Below are positions 1-13,700 of a stretch of 64,000 nucleotides of DNA, in pieces. The notes beneath the pieces are model-generated. The model worked only from the letters and a program-made list of their open reading frames with translations, had not been told where the DNA came from and did not search any database. The position numbers and the translations under genes were made by a program. The stretch's first letter is position 1. Each line of letters opens with the position of its first letter. Source of the stretch: Bedellia somnulentella (taxonomy: Eukaryota > Arthropoda > Insecta > Lepidoptera > Bedelliidae); assembly GCA_963576735.1 (NCBI GenBank), contig OY755198.1, positions 2,356,001 to 2,420,000 of the forward strand, in the 5' to 3' direction.

Positions 1-930
1 ATGCTCCGAACTGCTAAGCTATCAGGAGTTACACGTGATATTCTTAGTCAACCATAAAAGATAGACGTATGCTGTTGCACTTTTTGTTTACAAAATTTAA
101 TGTTGAATATTTCCGTCATACATGGTTTCTATGTAACTTAAACCATTAAGGCTGCACACGCGACGGAAGCTTAAAAAATGAAGTAGTTTCTACCGTTTTC
201 CCAAAATATCCCCAAATTCCCCTATACTACTCTGCTGGAAAGTTTACTATAACCTGCCCAGGAGTAAGAAGAATAATTGTGCCAAGTTTCATTAAAATTC
301 TTTGAGTAGTTTTTGTTTCCATAATTAACATACAAACCGACAAACTATTAATCACTAATCACCCCCTGATAGTTATTTTGAAAATATATTTCATGTACAG
401 AATTGACCTCTCTACAGATTTATTATAAGTATAGATTAGAACTTGTACGTATCGCTGACCCGGATTAATGGCGAAGCGCAAGGCCATAATTCAAAACAGG
501 CTGTATCCAATATCAGCGCCCTACATTCTTCCAGGGCCAAAGAGTCAAGGTCTTTTGCCGTCATCCTGCATCAAAAAGGGAGGTTCGAGAAAAGGTGGTA
601 AGTGCGGGCTATAATCGGACGGATTATGTCATTGAAGGCAGCATTACGTCAAAGACGACCTGCACTGCGGGGTCAAGAAAGCTAATGGTGGCATCATTGA
701 ATAATCTGTACCCAACAGCGACAACAGCGAATTTCATTGTTTTGGGCTCCAATTCTCAAACAGATTCCCTAACAAAATTTCGACCTATCGGGGCAGGTAC
801 CAATCACCTCACAGGGCATTTTTTAGGAAGCAGAGTTCAAAATATATAGTTGAATCCTACTTCACACGTGTTTTTTCGTTTCAGTTCTAAATTGTGCATT
901 TACAACATTTTTGGTATGCACATCACTATA
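1..930. other. Left-edge intergenic; Helitron-like remnant at about 270-435
   Basis: No convincing gene. The stretch 270-435 has the 'aagtttcattaaaatt...agtagtttttg' type of text common in lepidopteran Helitron-derived repeats. An 84-codon open frame at 595-849 shows no recognisable domain and is not called. Confidence 0.35.
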
Positions 931-1430
931 GCCTCGATGACACGGAGCGAGTTTACAAGCTGCTAGTCGGCGAATTCGCTAGCAGCTTGCAAACTCGCTC
1001 CGTGTCATCAGCTTTTTTACAATCTGCTAGTTTACTAGCCGATTGTAAATAAAATCAAACGCCGGCGCCGAGCTAATTTACTCGCTACTCGCTGGCGTTT
1101 TTACTCGCTCGCTGGTAAACTAGCCGTGTGTAATCATGCTTGCTAGTGAACTATCTGCTAGCTCGGTGTAGTAGCGGTGTAATTGCTGCTCGTAGACATT
1201 GAGAAATTCTATAATATTATTCGTATTCCACTTCATTTTTACAAAAAAGACACGCTTGACGACAACACGACACCTAGAACAACACACACGTGTAGTGCAA
1301 CTCGCTAGCTAGTTCGCTACTGAGCGAGTGGAAAGTTTTTATGTGTCATCGACACTCGCTCACTCGCTCACTCGGTGGCTTTTAAACTAGCCGACTAGCA
1401 GCTTGTAAACTCGCTTCGTGTCATCGAGGC
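931..1430. mobile_element. MITE with about 40-bp terminal inverted repeats
   Basis: 500 bp opening GCCTCGATGACACGGAGCGA and closing with its inverse. The first 80 bp is itself a near-perfect palindrome, and the body repeats the motif CTCGCT in many phases. No clear target-site duplication. It lies 225 bp upstream of the ZNF-A start. Confidence 0.8.
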
Positions 1431-1655
1431 TTAAGGCTCATCCGTCATCAATATTGTCTGCGCATCAATCTTAGGGATACAAGTTTAACCTATCTGTCAA
1501 ATATCAATCAATACCAATACAAATATCGATTGGATGGATGGTGCTTGTCTTGTATTCAATTGTAATTGTATTGCAATGCCTGTACTTACTTAATTCTCCT
1601 GTTTTTCGCAATTTTAGAATTAAAAATAGTGTATAATTAATTTCCTATCGTTAAA

Positions 1656-1763
1656 ATGAGTGCGGTATGTTCCCTATGTTTGTCGAAAGACAGAAACCTC
1701 TTATTAGTCAACGAAAACCACAGATATCTGCTATTTGCTGCGCTTAATCCCGAAGCTAAATCG
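1656..1763 (+). CDS. ZNF-A exon 1 (first half of ZAD)
   Basis: 36 codons starting MSAVCSLCLSK, with the first ZAD zinc-binding CxxC. The donor is tcg|gtaaga and the exon ends in phase 0. Length and phase are identical to exon 1 of the paralogue ZNF-B. Confidence 0.88.
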
Positions 1764-4700
1764 GTAAGATCAGTTACATTACATTGCAGCAACTTACGAT
1801 ATTTATTCTTATATTGTTTAGCCAATATTAACCATGTATGTATTAAATTTGCCATTTTTATGTATGATTCAGGTGTACTGCCTAGTCTATCCTGAGTACT
1901 AATAATAAAATATTATGTATTTTATTTATTTTTATTTATTTATTTAAAGCCAACCAACAGTTCAAGAACAGAAATATCACATAAATAAGAACAGGTATAT
2001 ACAGCTGGTCCTTAAACCAATTACAGGTCAGCATATGAAAATACAATTTTGATAATTACACACATAAAATTTTAGTGAATTCTAATAAAAATAGAATTTA
2101 CAAAGTAAGTTAAAAATAGCAATAGTTATAACATTAATTTTAAATTGACATTAAAGGATATTATTCTGTGAAATCAAAATTTAAATTAAATTATTAGGCA
2201 TGACAATTGAAACTTAAATAAAATAATAACTAACAAAAACGATAATAATTAAAAATATTAATAAAATAAATTAAGTTTAGGAATTCTGATTAAATTTAAT
2301 GTCAGATTGGGTAAGCAGAGTAACCTACAATAAAATAAAATAAAAATTATATATATTAAAATACTAAAGCTAAAGAACTAATTGTTTATACATTGATAAT
2401 AATGTGAAATGAAGTTAAAATATAATTTAAAATACAATAAAATATGTCGGAACAATAATTGTGTGAGTATTATTTAACAAAGTAATTACAACATAAACAA
2501 ATTTAAAAAAATGCGACCTATCAATGAGGCAATATAGAAAGGTGAGAACCTATACCGCCTTTCCGAGGATTTTGCCCTTGAACAATTCCACACTATCATT
2601 GAATATATCTAGTTGATGTGATTTACTCAAAAGATTATAAGTTTGCATCAGCCTATACAGTGGTTGATTTTGACCAACATTAGTTTTGCATTTTGGGGGC
2701 ATGTATAATATTATGCTGAATGAAACTAGTACCTCTGGTTCCAACTTAGAATGTTTTGAGGGAGGGTACTTACATACATACATACATACACTCACGGCTG
2801 TAAATCCTTAGAAGGGGCAGCCAGAGCTAAGGAATTAGAAATTCCTCAGCCACTTCTGGAAAGTTGAGTGGGGAAAAGATGGTTAAGTAAAAGTTGTGTT
2901 GGTGATGGGTCTCCAACCGCAGTAGTAGTATTTGTAGTTTGTAAGTAATTAAGTATAATGTTTTTTAACTATTTCTGATCACAAAACCATTTTATGTTAT
3001 GTTCTTTAATATTGTCATCATATCACACACAATCAGTTTCTTATGATAGTTAAAGTTTATAGAAGCAATTCTGCGTGTGATGAGTGACAGGTGGGACTCC
3101 CCACAGATCTAGCACTGGATGAGACCGCACATTGTTTGTCAGTAGTAGTGTCCAGGGCATTATTACAATTATGTTTATATATTAAATTTTAGATAAGTTG
3201 AGAGATTATAAGATAAAGGATATTATGCCATATTGCCAATGCATTACACACTTATGTGAAAAACTTTCTAGCGTTGTTCTTAAACTGACACTAGACAGTT
3301 ATAAATAAATGAAAAATAAAATAAATTTATTCATAGTAAAATTTAACTTTTACATTTTGCTGGTTTGGATACAGCTGCTATAGTAAAAAACAGTTTTGCA
3401 GCTGTAAAGAAATGATCAAGAGTTAAAAAATGATACATAAATATACTCACGGCTATAAATACCTAGAAGGGGTAGCCAGAGCTAAGGCACTAGAAGTTCC
3501 TCGGCCACTTTTGGAAAGTTGAGTGGGGAAAAGATGGTGAAATAAAGGTTATTGATGATGGGTCTCCAACCGCATCACCCGAAAATCCCTTAATAGCCCC
3601 AATACCGTTAGTCGCCTCTTACATACACCCACCGGAAGAAATGTGGTAGTGCTATTCTAAGCCAACACTACACAGCAAATGATCTTATAAAATAATTTCA
3701 GTATATGCAATACCTAGAAGAAACATCACAGCTACGCCAATGCTGGGAGTGTGAACGGAAGTTGAGCCGATTTGGAAAGTTTATCAAAAGAGCGGAACAA
3801 GGGCTGAATATTTTGAAGAGCCTGCCCTTTCAGGATTATTCGGTGAGTTGAACTTTTCCATTTTCATCACCAACAATACTTTATTTCTACCATCTTGCCC
3901 CCTATCAACATCCAAATGTGGCTGAAGAGTTTCTATCTAAAGAAAACCATAAAATACATGCATAAAAATATTATATATACCTAATAAATAAAGAATAAAT
4001 AAAGGAAAGAAAAATTTCGACACAGGCGGGATTCGAACCCGCGACCTCGGGTATACGCCCCGGTCGTTCTTGCGCTCTTGCCAAAGCGACGGGGGCGCAT
4101 ACCCGAGGTCGCGGGTTCGAATCCCGCCTGTGTCGAAATTTTTCTTATCTTTATTTTCTTTATTTATTAGTAATAATCCCCACATGAGGTTTTCATGAAC
4201 AAAAAGATTTAAATTATATATACCTAGTTGGTCCTTAAATTCTGTCACAAACAAAATTGACTATAAAATGAAAATTAGTCATGATATTTAAAATAAAGTT
4301 TTTTTTAAATTAAAGGCAATTTAATTAACTTACATTGAACACAAATTTTATTTAAAACGATTGCCATTATTTTTCGCAAAAGCCTTTAATCTTCGCGGCC
4401 AGTCTTCAATAGCAGCACGGTCCATATTCGTGTCGATATCGGTCACTGCTTTGGTCAATGATGACTTTAGGCTGCTCAAATTTTTTGTGAGGTTTAGAAC
4501 AGACCTTCTTCTCCAATTCCTGCTATATTTTGTAATCCAGTAGATTGAGGTCAGGGTTAGATGAGGGCAAATCTTGGTGCCTTGATAGCTCGACTTTCTG
4601 GAGCTCAAACCACTCCTGAGTTCTTTTGGCCTTATGAGCAGGTGCAGAGTCCTGTTGAAAATGGCCATCCTCCAAAGAGTGTCTGTGGCAGATTTTTTAC

Positions 4701-7700
4701 TATGCGATCTAAAACACACCGTTTTGACACCTTTTTTACAAAAATGTACTTCAGTAGGGCCATAGTAGGACACACGCAACTAAATCATGATTGATGATGG
4801 ATGATGACCGTGCTATACTGAAAGAATGGTATTTGCAGCGGTCGCAGAGCTGGTAGCGTACACCCTTTTTTGTTGTATCTCACCTAAATATTTAAAAACA
4901 TCTCGTCTGTAAACAGGATATCGCGCTGCCTTTTTCTTGCGTACTGTCGGTGCTGTGTAGTGTCGGCTTAGAATAGCACTACCCCATTTCTTCCGGTGGG
5001 TGTACGTAAAAGGCGACTTACGGTATTGGGGCTATATATAGTATAAACATGTATGTATCCGCCATAAAATAATGTGAAAAATCTACAGCGCTATGGCAGG
5101 AGATCCATCCAACCAACCATCCTTCCATTCACAACACTTTTACAAAACAAATAGTTATACATACATACTCTCGGCTATTAATCCCAGAAAGGGGTAGCCA
5201 GAGCTACGGAATCAAATTGGCTCAGCCACTTTTGGAAGTTTAGTGGGCAAGGATTGTAAATAAAGGTTGTTAGTGATGGGTCTTCAACCGCATAGTCCGA
5301 CAACCACTTATTAACCCCCATACCCTAAGTCGCCTCTAACGACATCGGCGGGTAAAACGGGTTAGTGCTATTCTAAGCCGACACTACACAGCTAATTATA
5401 ATATCATAAATTAATAAGTGACAGTTACTAACTGAAATGTAGGAAAATCTAAATTTTTTAAAACTAAAATATGACTAAAACATTGCATACAAAAACACAA
5501 CACACAAACAGTATTTTACAAAATAGGTCTAAATAGTCAATGTTAACAAAGGCGGATTTACGGCCTTTACGCCGCGATTTCTTCCAGTCAACTTTTATTT
5601 ATTTATTTTATTTATTTATTCATTTATTTCAGACGTTATGATGATGAAGAAATGGATAACTTTTTAATTTAAATTATGATCTAATATATATGCAATTTAA
5701 ACGGAACTTAAATTAACACAACTTATTTACAACCTATATATTAATTTATATTTGTAATAAAAATAAAATTCAGGTTTTGTCTATATTAAAAAATCATTTT
5801 TCTAAATGCTGTGATGTATAAATGCTCATGTCTTTCTTCTATTTATTTAATGTATTGTTTTTAGAATATAAGTATACGTAAATATGTATTAAATAAAAAG
5901 CCGAGCTGACAGTCTACTAAAAACCTAAAAGGTTTTCAGTGTTATTTTTTTTTATATACCTAATATTAATTATATTAAATATAGTATACAATTGCCGGAC
6001 ATGTCTGTCGAATGCATCCGGAAAAATGGGTTAAAACGGCCACTGAATGGGTTCCTACTGATGGACACTGGCGTAGGGGAAGGCCTAGGAGGAGATGGAG
6101 GGACGATCTGGACAGGTTCGATTAACGATCCAGGATGGTTGTGTACAGCCTCGGACAGAGATCTGTGGGCTCAAAATTGTGAGGTCTTTGCCCAGCAGTT
6201 GGAAACAAATTAGGCTATATAAAAAAAATATTGAATAAATATCATTTGCAAACCGATACTTACTTATTTTTTTATTCATTTCAGAACATACCAGCGTCAT
6301 TATCAACGTTATTCATTTCGCAATGTGAAATCATAGAAATGACATACAAGGAAGAAGGAACAATAGAAATAGACCAGCTGGCAGAGAAGGATATGAATGA
6401 TATTAAAACAGAGATAGATTTTGTACAGGTAAATATCAGTCTTAGTACTGGATGTAATAAAATAAACATAAACGTTCACGAAGGGGTTGGCAGAGAGACC
6501 AATACTTATGAACAACGTGACAGCGCCACCTAGTGTCCAAAGTAGGTACCCACGTTTTGCTTAGACAGTGTACTCACGTGATAGGGGGCAGGCCTATCGC
6601 CGTTTTGTACGAATACGCTGTCACATGGCTAAGTACCACTCGGCCATGTGGGTTTCCTCACGATGTTTTCCCTCACCGTTAACAACCATGATAAACTAAC
6701 CACACATATCCACTGTATATGTGTGGATTTTGTGATCACAATTTACTGGATGTATGGTGTAGAACACACAACACTGATTTTCTAGTAGTTTTGACTACGA
6801 ATCGTAGACGTAGTAGCTATAACGATGATGATGATGGTGATGATGATGATGATGATGATGATCAAGTACAGCAGTAATCTGCTGTACTAGTACTGGCTGT
6901 CATGGTATCGTAGGGCTACGAGGAAAGAACGGAAGGATTACTAGGGAGCTTCAGCGAATCTCGCTTAAGTAGTGTGTACCAATTATTTTTTTGCCGCGCG
7001 CCTACTCGAGGGCGCCAACGTCTGATTGCACTAGGGTGCAGCATAGGTTAGAGCCGCCTCTGCTAAGACACAATCAAATATTTAAAAACATACATACATA
7101 CATATACTCACGGCTATAAATCCCTTAACGGGGTAGCCAGAGCTTTGGAATGAGAAATTCCTCAGCCACTTTTGGAAGTTGATTGGGGAAAAGATGGTAA
7201 TAATAAATAAATGTTTTTGGTGACGGGTCTCCAACCACATCGCCTAAAAAACACTTAAGAAGCCCCTATACCCATAGTCGCCTCTTACGATCACCCACGG
7301 GTAGAAATTGGGTAGTGTTATTCTAAGCCGACGCTACACAGCAAAATATTTAAAAAGTGATACATTAAAAAGGTACAACAACAAAGCTATACATACTAAA
7401 AATCTTATTACATTAAAAGTAGTTTGTCTTACATAATTTCGATACATATATAGGTACATAAGTTAAGTGAAATAAATAAATAACTAGAGAATTCTTATTA
7501 AAAATATCCATTGTCAAAAAATTTTCATTATGTGAATGGCAAGTTCTGTATAACGGTGACCGTCTCGACCAGAATTTGTGCGAGTTGGGAGATAGATTAG
7601 TTTTTTTTAATTTATTTACATAACATAACCATTACAGGCATAGCCCTCTGCGATTATATTAAACATCTATTATATTATATATATATATCTATTATATATA

Positions 7701-7727
7701 TATATGTAATAGATAGGTATTTTGTAG

Positions 7728-7792
<65 letters not shown>

Positions 7793-10700
7793 TACAAAAT
7801 ACCTATTACATAACTTAACATTATTATAACTGTTTCCAAGAAATATGAAATAGGTTGGTTAAAACTGTACATTTCCTCTTTTACACATTGTAACATCTAT
7901 TTTTTCATAACACAAGTAATATAATTAATCTTTCAAGTGGTTGGGTTGAAACTTAAATGGTTATCTTAGGGGTTTTGCTGTCTACCTGTTTTGACTTATA
8001 CACAGTTTACATGTTTTCTTATTTACAGCCACCCTTAGAAGAGCTAAAAGTCGAGTATGAACAGCCAATACCAGATGTATTAAACATACAAACAGATTTT
8101 ATAGATCATGATAATTACGACATTGGAACGTCTGACGTAGACGTCAGTCAGACTGACGTGGACGTCAATAATACTGATGCGGATGTCAACAATACTGACG
8201 GAAATGTCAAGAGTGATGACGGCGATGATGATGATTTTGTAAGTATGCTTGACGTTTGTAATCATTTTTTTTAATAACATACATACTAATCACGGCTATA
8301 AATCCCTAGAAGGGGTAGCCAGAGCTAAGAAACTAGAAATTCCTCAGCCACTTTTGGATAGTTGAGTGGGGAAAAGATGACAAAATAAAAGTTGTTGGTG
8401 ATGGGTCTCCAACCGCATCACCCGAAAATCCCTTAAATAGTTCCAATACCGTTAGTCGCCTCTTACGTACACCCACCGGTAGAAATGGGGTAGTGTTATT
8501 CTAAGGCGACACTACACAGCAGTAATAGTTACAGTTTTTTTAAATAATTAACGTAATGAATCATATTAAAAAAAACGGATGCATTGAGAGAAATGCTACT
8601 TTACTATGTTGCCATGAATACTAACTCTTTAATGAAGAAAGCTCTAAAATGTGAAAGTATTACATAAAACAGCCCCCAGGTGGTGCACATAGCAGTCCTA
8701 CTCCTAAAAATATAATAATTTACACAAACCAGCTTAACATTATTTTTGGTATCTTTTTTACAATATAGAAAGAAAAGAAAAGAAAGAAAAATCTTTATTT
8801 GCCTCCTGATGACACAAACAATATAAAAAAACAATAAACATAGATTTAAACAACTAATACAACAACAAAAAAAAGAACCTATATACTAGAAAAAAACTAA
8901 ATAATAATAATTCATAAAACACAAAACATACAATATACGCAATGTGCCATGATTTGGCGAAAAGGTACCTGGCTCGGTATTTTGCCATTGTCACATAAAT
9001 TGACAACAATATCAACTTTCACACCGCACCTTTCACGAATCACGCTATTTCTTACTCGATTACATAAACTGAAAATGTATGTACGTATAATCTTCGATCA
9101 TATATACCAAAAATACACCAACAAAGCACGAAAAACGGCCCGGTAAAACAGTGCTTATTTATATGATAAGCACTGTTTCACTGACAGTCGCGTGCTAGAT
9201 CTTGCAATAAATAATAGGTCTTAAGAAAATGCGGTAAGGTCGATAATTGTAGATAAATAAATATTTAATTGTCAAACAGTCTTGTCATTCTCACGGTCCA
9301 CTTTTGTGCGTTGAATTTGTATGGAGTGCGGATTTTTGATATATATGATCGAGCGCACACTACTGCGGACTCACTCGCACATAGCATAGCGGCGTCTCAC
9401 TCATATCCTACATCGCGGTATATTAATGATTTTCGACTTAAGCATAAATACAAACTATACGTTGGTACACAGCAGAGTGTATTAGCCTGTATATCTTGGC
9501 TGATTCCACGTCTAAAAATCCCTTAAAGGGGTAGCCAGAGCTAGGGAATTAGAAATTCCTCAGCCACTTTTGGAAAGTTTAGTGGGGAAAAGATGGTAAA
9601 ATAAAGGTTGTTGGTGATGGGTCTCCAACCGTATCGCCCAAAAATCCCTTAAAAGCCCCAATACCGTTAGTCGCCTCTTACGTACACCCACCGGAAGAAA
9701 TAGGGAAGTGCTGGCTTAGAATAAAGCCAACACTACACAGTAACAATAAGTGTTATAAATACACAATTTTTAATTATTCCAGGTACCAAAAAAGAAGCGC
9801 AAAAGAAGAAAAACGAAATCAAACTCAACAAGCGATCTAATCAAAACGATAGAGCTAAATGAAAGTCATACATCGTACAAATGCAAAGCATGTGATTACC
9901 AAAGTGATAGTAAAAAGTGTATGGAGACTCATGTGAAGTCGCAGCACTTTAAATATGAAAGAAAAATGTGTATGAGATGTAAGGAGGTGTTTGGGTAAGT
10001 GTTTTTTTTTAACTTTTATATAGGAACAAACATACATATATACCTATAAAAAAGATGGTAATATAAAATGTTTTTGGTGACGGGTCTCCAACCACATCGC
10101 CCAAAAATCACTTAAAAAGCCCCTATACCCTTAGTCGCCTCTTACGATCACCCACGGGTAGAAATGGGGTAGTGTTATTCTAAGCCGACACTACACGGCT
10201 CTCCCCACGCAACTTCCAAAACTGGCTGACGAATTTTGAATTCCCTATATAGGAACAAACATACATATATACCTATACTTACGGCTTAGGGTTAGAAAGG
10301 GCAGCAAGAGCTTCAGGATAAGAAAATCCTCAACCACTTTTAGGAGTTGAGTGGGGAAAGGATTGCATTGCTCAATAAGCACTCAAAAAGTTTCGCTAAG
10401 CTGTTATGACAAACACTCGCTATGCAGCTACCTAACTAAATAATAGCTTACCCATAGCTACTCTAAGCTGATAATTCTTACTTGACATAACACAATATAA
10501 ACGTTCACGCCGAATATCCCCAAAGGGGTTGGCAGAGGTACTAATACATCTGAACATCACGTGACTTTGTCACCTGGTGTTCAGAGTACCCACGTTTTGC
10601 ATGGACAGTGTACTCACGTGATAGGGGGCAGGCCTATCGCCGTTTTGTACGAATACACTGTCACATGGTTAAGTACAACTCGGCCATGTGGGTTTCCTCA

Positions 10701-13700
10701 CGATGTTTTCCCTCACCGTTAACAACCATGATAAATTAACAATACATATGACTTACATACATACACACATATACTCACGGCTATAGATCCCTAAAAGGGG
10801 TAGCCAGAGCTAAGGAATTAAAAATAAAATAAAGGTTGTTGGTGATGGGTTTCCAACCGCATCGCCCAAAAATCCCTTAAAAGCCCCAATACCGTTAGTC
10901 GCCTTTTACGTACACCCACCGGAAAAAATGGGGTAGTGCTATTCTAAGCCGACACTTCACAGCATTTAAGAAAAGACAAATTGGTGTAGGTCCGACCAGG
11001 GATTTGAACTCACGCCCTTCTGTTTTCGGGCGGGTGTTCTACCCATTGGACTATCACGTCGTTAAACTGATTGTATTTTTCTTTTCGACAGAAGCAGCCA
11101 AGACCTAAAAGAGCACAGACAGAACTGTGCAACATATAAATGTCGTATCTGCGATAAAACATTCAAAAGCAACACTTTGTATTATGTCCACATAAAGTCA
11201 CACGACGGAGACACCGGCTTCTACGAATATTGTGATGTGTGTGACAAATATTTTACTGACGCCAACTGGTACAAACTGCACTTTAGTAAGACGCTCAAAC
11301 ATATCGACCGGGAACACTTTAAGTGAGTATTGTTCTATATGACATACCTACGGCTATAATTCCCTAAAAGGGGTAGCCAGAGCTAAGGCATTATAAATTT
11401 CTCAGCCACTTTTGGAAGTTGAAGGGGGAAAAGATTGTATAATAAAGTATTTTGGTGATGGGTCTCCAACCGCATCGCCCAAAAATTCAATAAAAAGCCC
11501 CAATACCCTTAGTTGCCTCTTACGACACCCGTGGGTAGAAAGGGGTAGCGACATTCTAAGCCGGCACTAAACGGCACTGTTTTATAAAATTACGATGTTA
11601 TATTATATTGCTTTAGATTTTCGTGTGTTTGTTACTTGGTCAGGCCTAAACTACTAGACGGATTTGGATGAAATTTGGTACACAGTTAAAGAATGATAGG
11701 AATTCAAAAACAAGATCCTTTTTATCTTCAACAATATCTCAAAAATGCATACGGTATGTAATTATAAAAAAAACATAAACAGCTTATTAAATTACATTAT
11801 TATTTCTTATTGTGTGCCAAATAAACAATTTTTCTTCTTCTATTAAAAAATAATCTTAAAAAATATATGATTCATTATTTAAATTAAGAAAGAAAAATTT
11901 CGACAACGGCGGGAATCGAACCCGCGACCTTTATTAGAAATAATCCCCATATGAGGTTTTCATGAACAAAAACATGCTAATAAAACTTGTTGTTGTTTAA
12001 AAAGTAGACTCACTTCTTCCGTGAAAGTTGTATACTACATGGGTCCAAAATAAATTAACTTGTGGAGGAAAGATATAGTATAAAGTAAAAACATGTTAAT
12101 AAACTAAAATTGTACAAACCATGTTTTGAAAAAATGAAAAAATGTGAATGTAAAGAGTTTCTTTGTTGCTTCTTCTCTTTACGAACACCTTCCGAAGCAA
12201 CGGACTAATGATAAATTTAAAAAATTTGACGTTCAAAAAATGTTAGTTTTTAACTTAATTTTGAAAAATAAACTTTTTGACTTTTGACTTTTTTTTTGAA
12301 GATCTTCCGCCAGGCGGTGGTATGCCCGGGGACCGCGGTCCTACTGTATCAAGTTGGAACTTTTATATATAGTAAACATTTTAGAAACTTCGATTGCGCG
12401 ATGTACGATTTGTATGGCGAGTCTTGATGACGCGTGTGACGTATATTACTTGGTTTCGTATTGCTGTGGAATGTGATACTTCTTGCACTGTCAGCGTTTC
12501 TATGTAGTGCGCGTCATTGTGTACTGACAGCGCGTCGCTACAAACTCTTAAAAACTGAAATATAGTTCCGCTACCCCCCATAGTTCTGCTATTCATTTAT
12601 CATGGTTGTTAACGGTGAGGGAAAACATCGTGAGAAAACCCACATGGCCGAGTTGTACTTAGTCATGTGACAGTGTATTCGTACAAAACGGCGATAGGCC
12701 TGCCCCCTATCACGTGAGTACACTGTCTAAGCAAAACATGGGTACCTACTTTGGACACTAGGTGTCGCTGTCACGTGATGTTCAGAAGTATGGTACCTCT
12801 GCCAACCCCTTCGGGGATAATCGGCGTGAACGTTTATGTATGTATGTAATTCTGCCATTGTCAGTTTGTAATTTGATTATTACTGTTTCAGAAATGAATG
12901 CAAAGAGTGTGGAATGAAATTTATTACCGGGTACAGATTAGGATGCCACATGAGGAGTATACATTTGAAGGTTAGTTTTATATTTGTAATAATATAACAT
13001 AAATGTTAAATGTGTCGTTTATCCTCAAAGGGGTTGGCAGAGGTACCAATACACTGAGTATAATATGACAGCGCCATCTATTGTCCAGATAGGCCTGCCC
13101 CCTATCACGTGAGTACACTGTCCATGCAAAACGTGGGTACTCTGAACACCAGGTGACAAAGTCACGTGATGTTTAGAAGTATTAGTATTGGGGGATATTC
13201 GGCGTGAACGTTTATGTTATGTTGCACAAAAAAATGACGCGTTATGCAAAGAACATAATTTCGAAGCTCCCACCCCTTTGTAGCATTTAAAGCCGTGAAT
13301 ATATTTAATGTATGTACGATGAATATATGATTAAAAAGTTAATGGCTGACAAGGCCATCTATTTTTCTTGCTAAAATATTTAATTAGGATAAAAATGTAG
13401 GTACTTTTTGAAATTATATAAATTAATTTAAATAAAACTAATAATCAAGAGTAAGGGAAATTGCTCTAAACGTTATGTCTACGTAAATTTGGTTCAAAGC
13501 CATTTTTTTGATGGATTTATTCTTTTTTGCATCGCTAGTGTAACAAAAAGCTTACATGACCAAATTTCGTACCATAAACGGGATTTCATCAGCAAATTTG
13601 TTCAATATATTATTTAATCGTGAAAGGTGTGGTGTGAAAGATAATATTGAAAGAAAGAAGGAAAAAGTAAATGTTGAGATGGTTTGGGCTTAGAATAGCA

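Noticed and set aside
595..849. 84-codon open frame near the left edge
   Set aside because: No recognisable domain, no splice context, and it lies in repeat-like DNA.
3937..4254. 105-codon minus-strand frame
   Set aside because: It runs across the palindromic family D SINE heads; the peptide is translated tRNA-like repeat, not a gene.
4348..4779. 143-codon minus-strand frame as an intact transposase
   Set aside because: Only its two ends are in the transposase frame; the middle is shifted, so it is a remnant.
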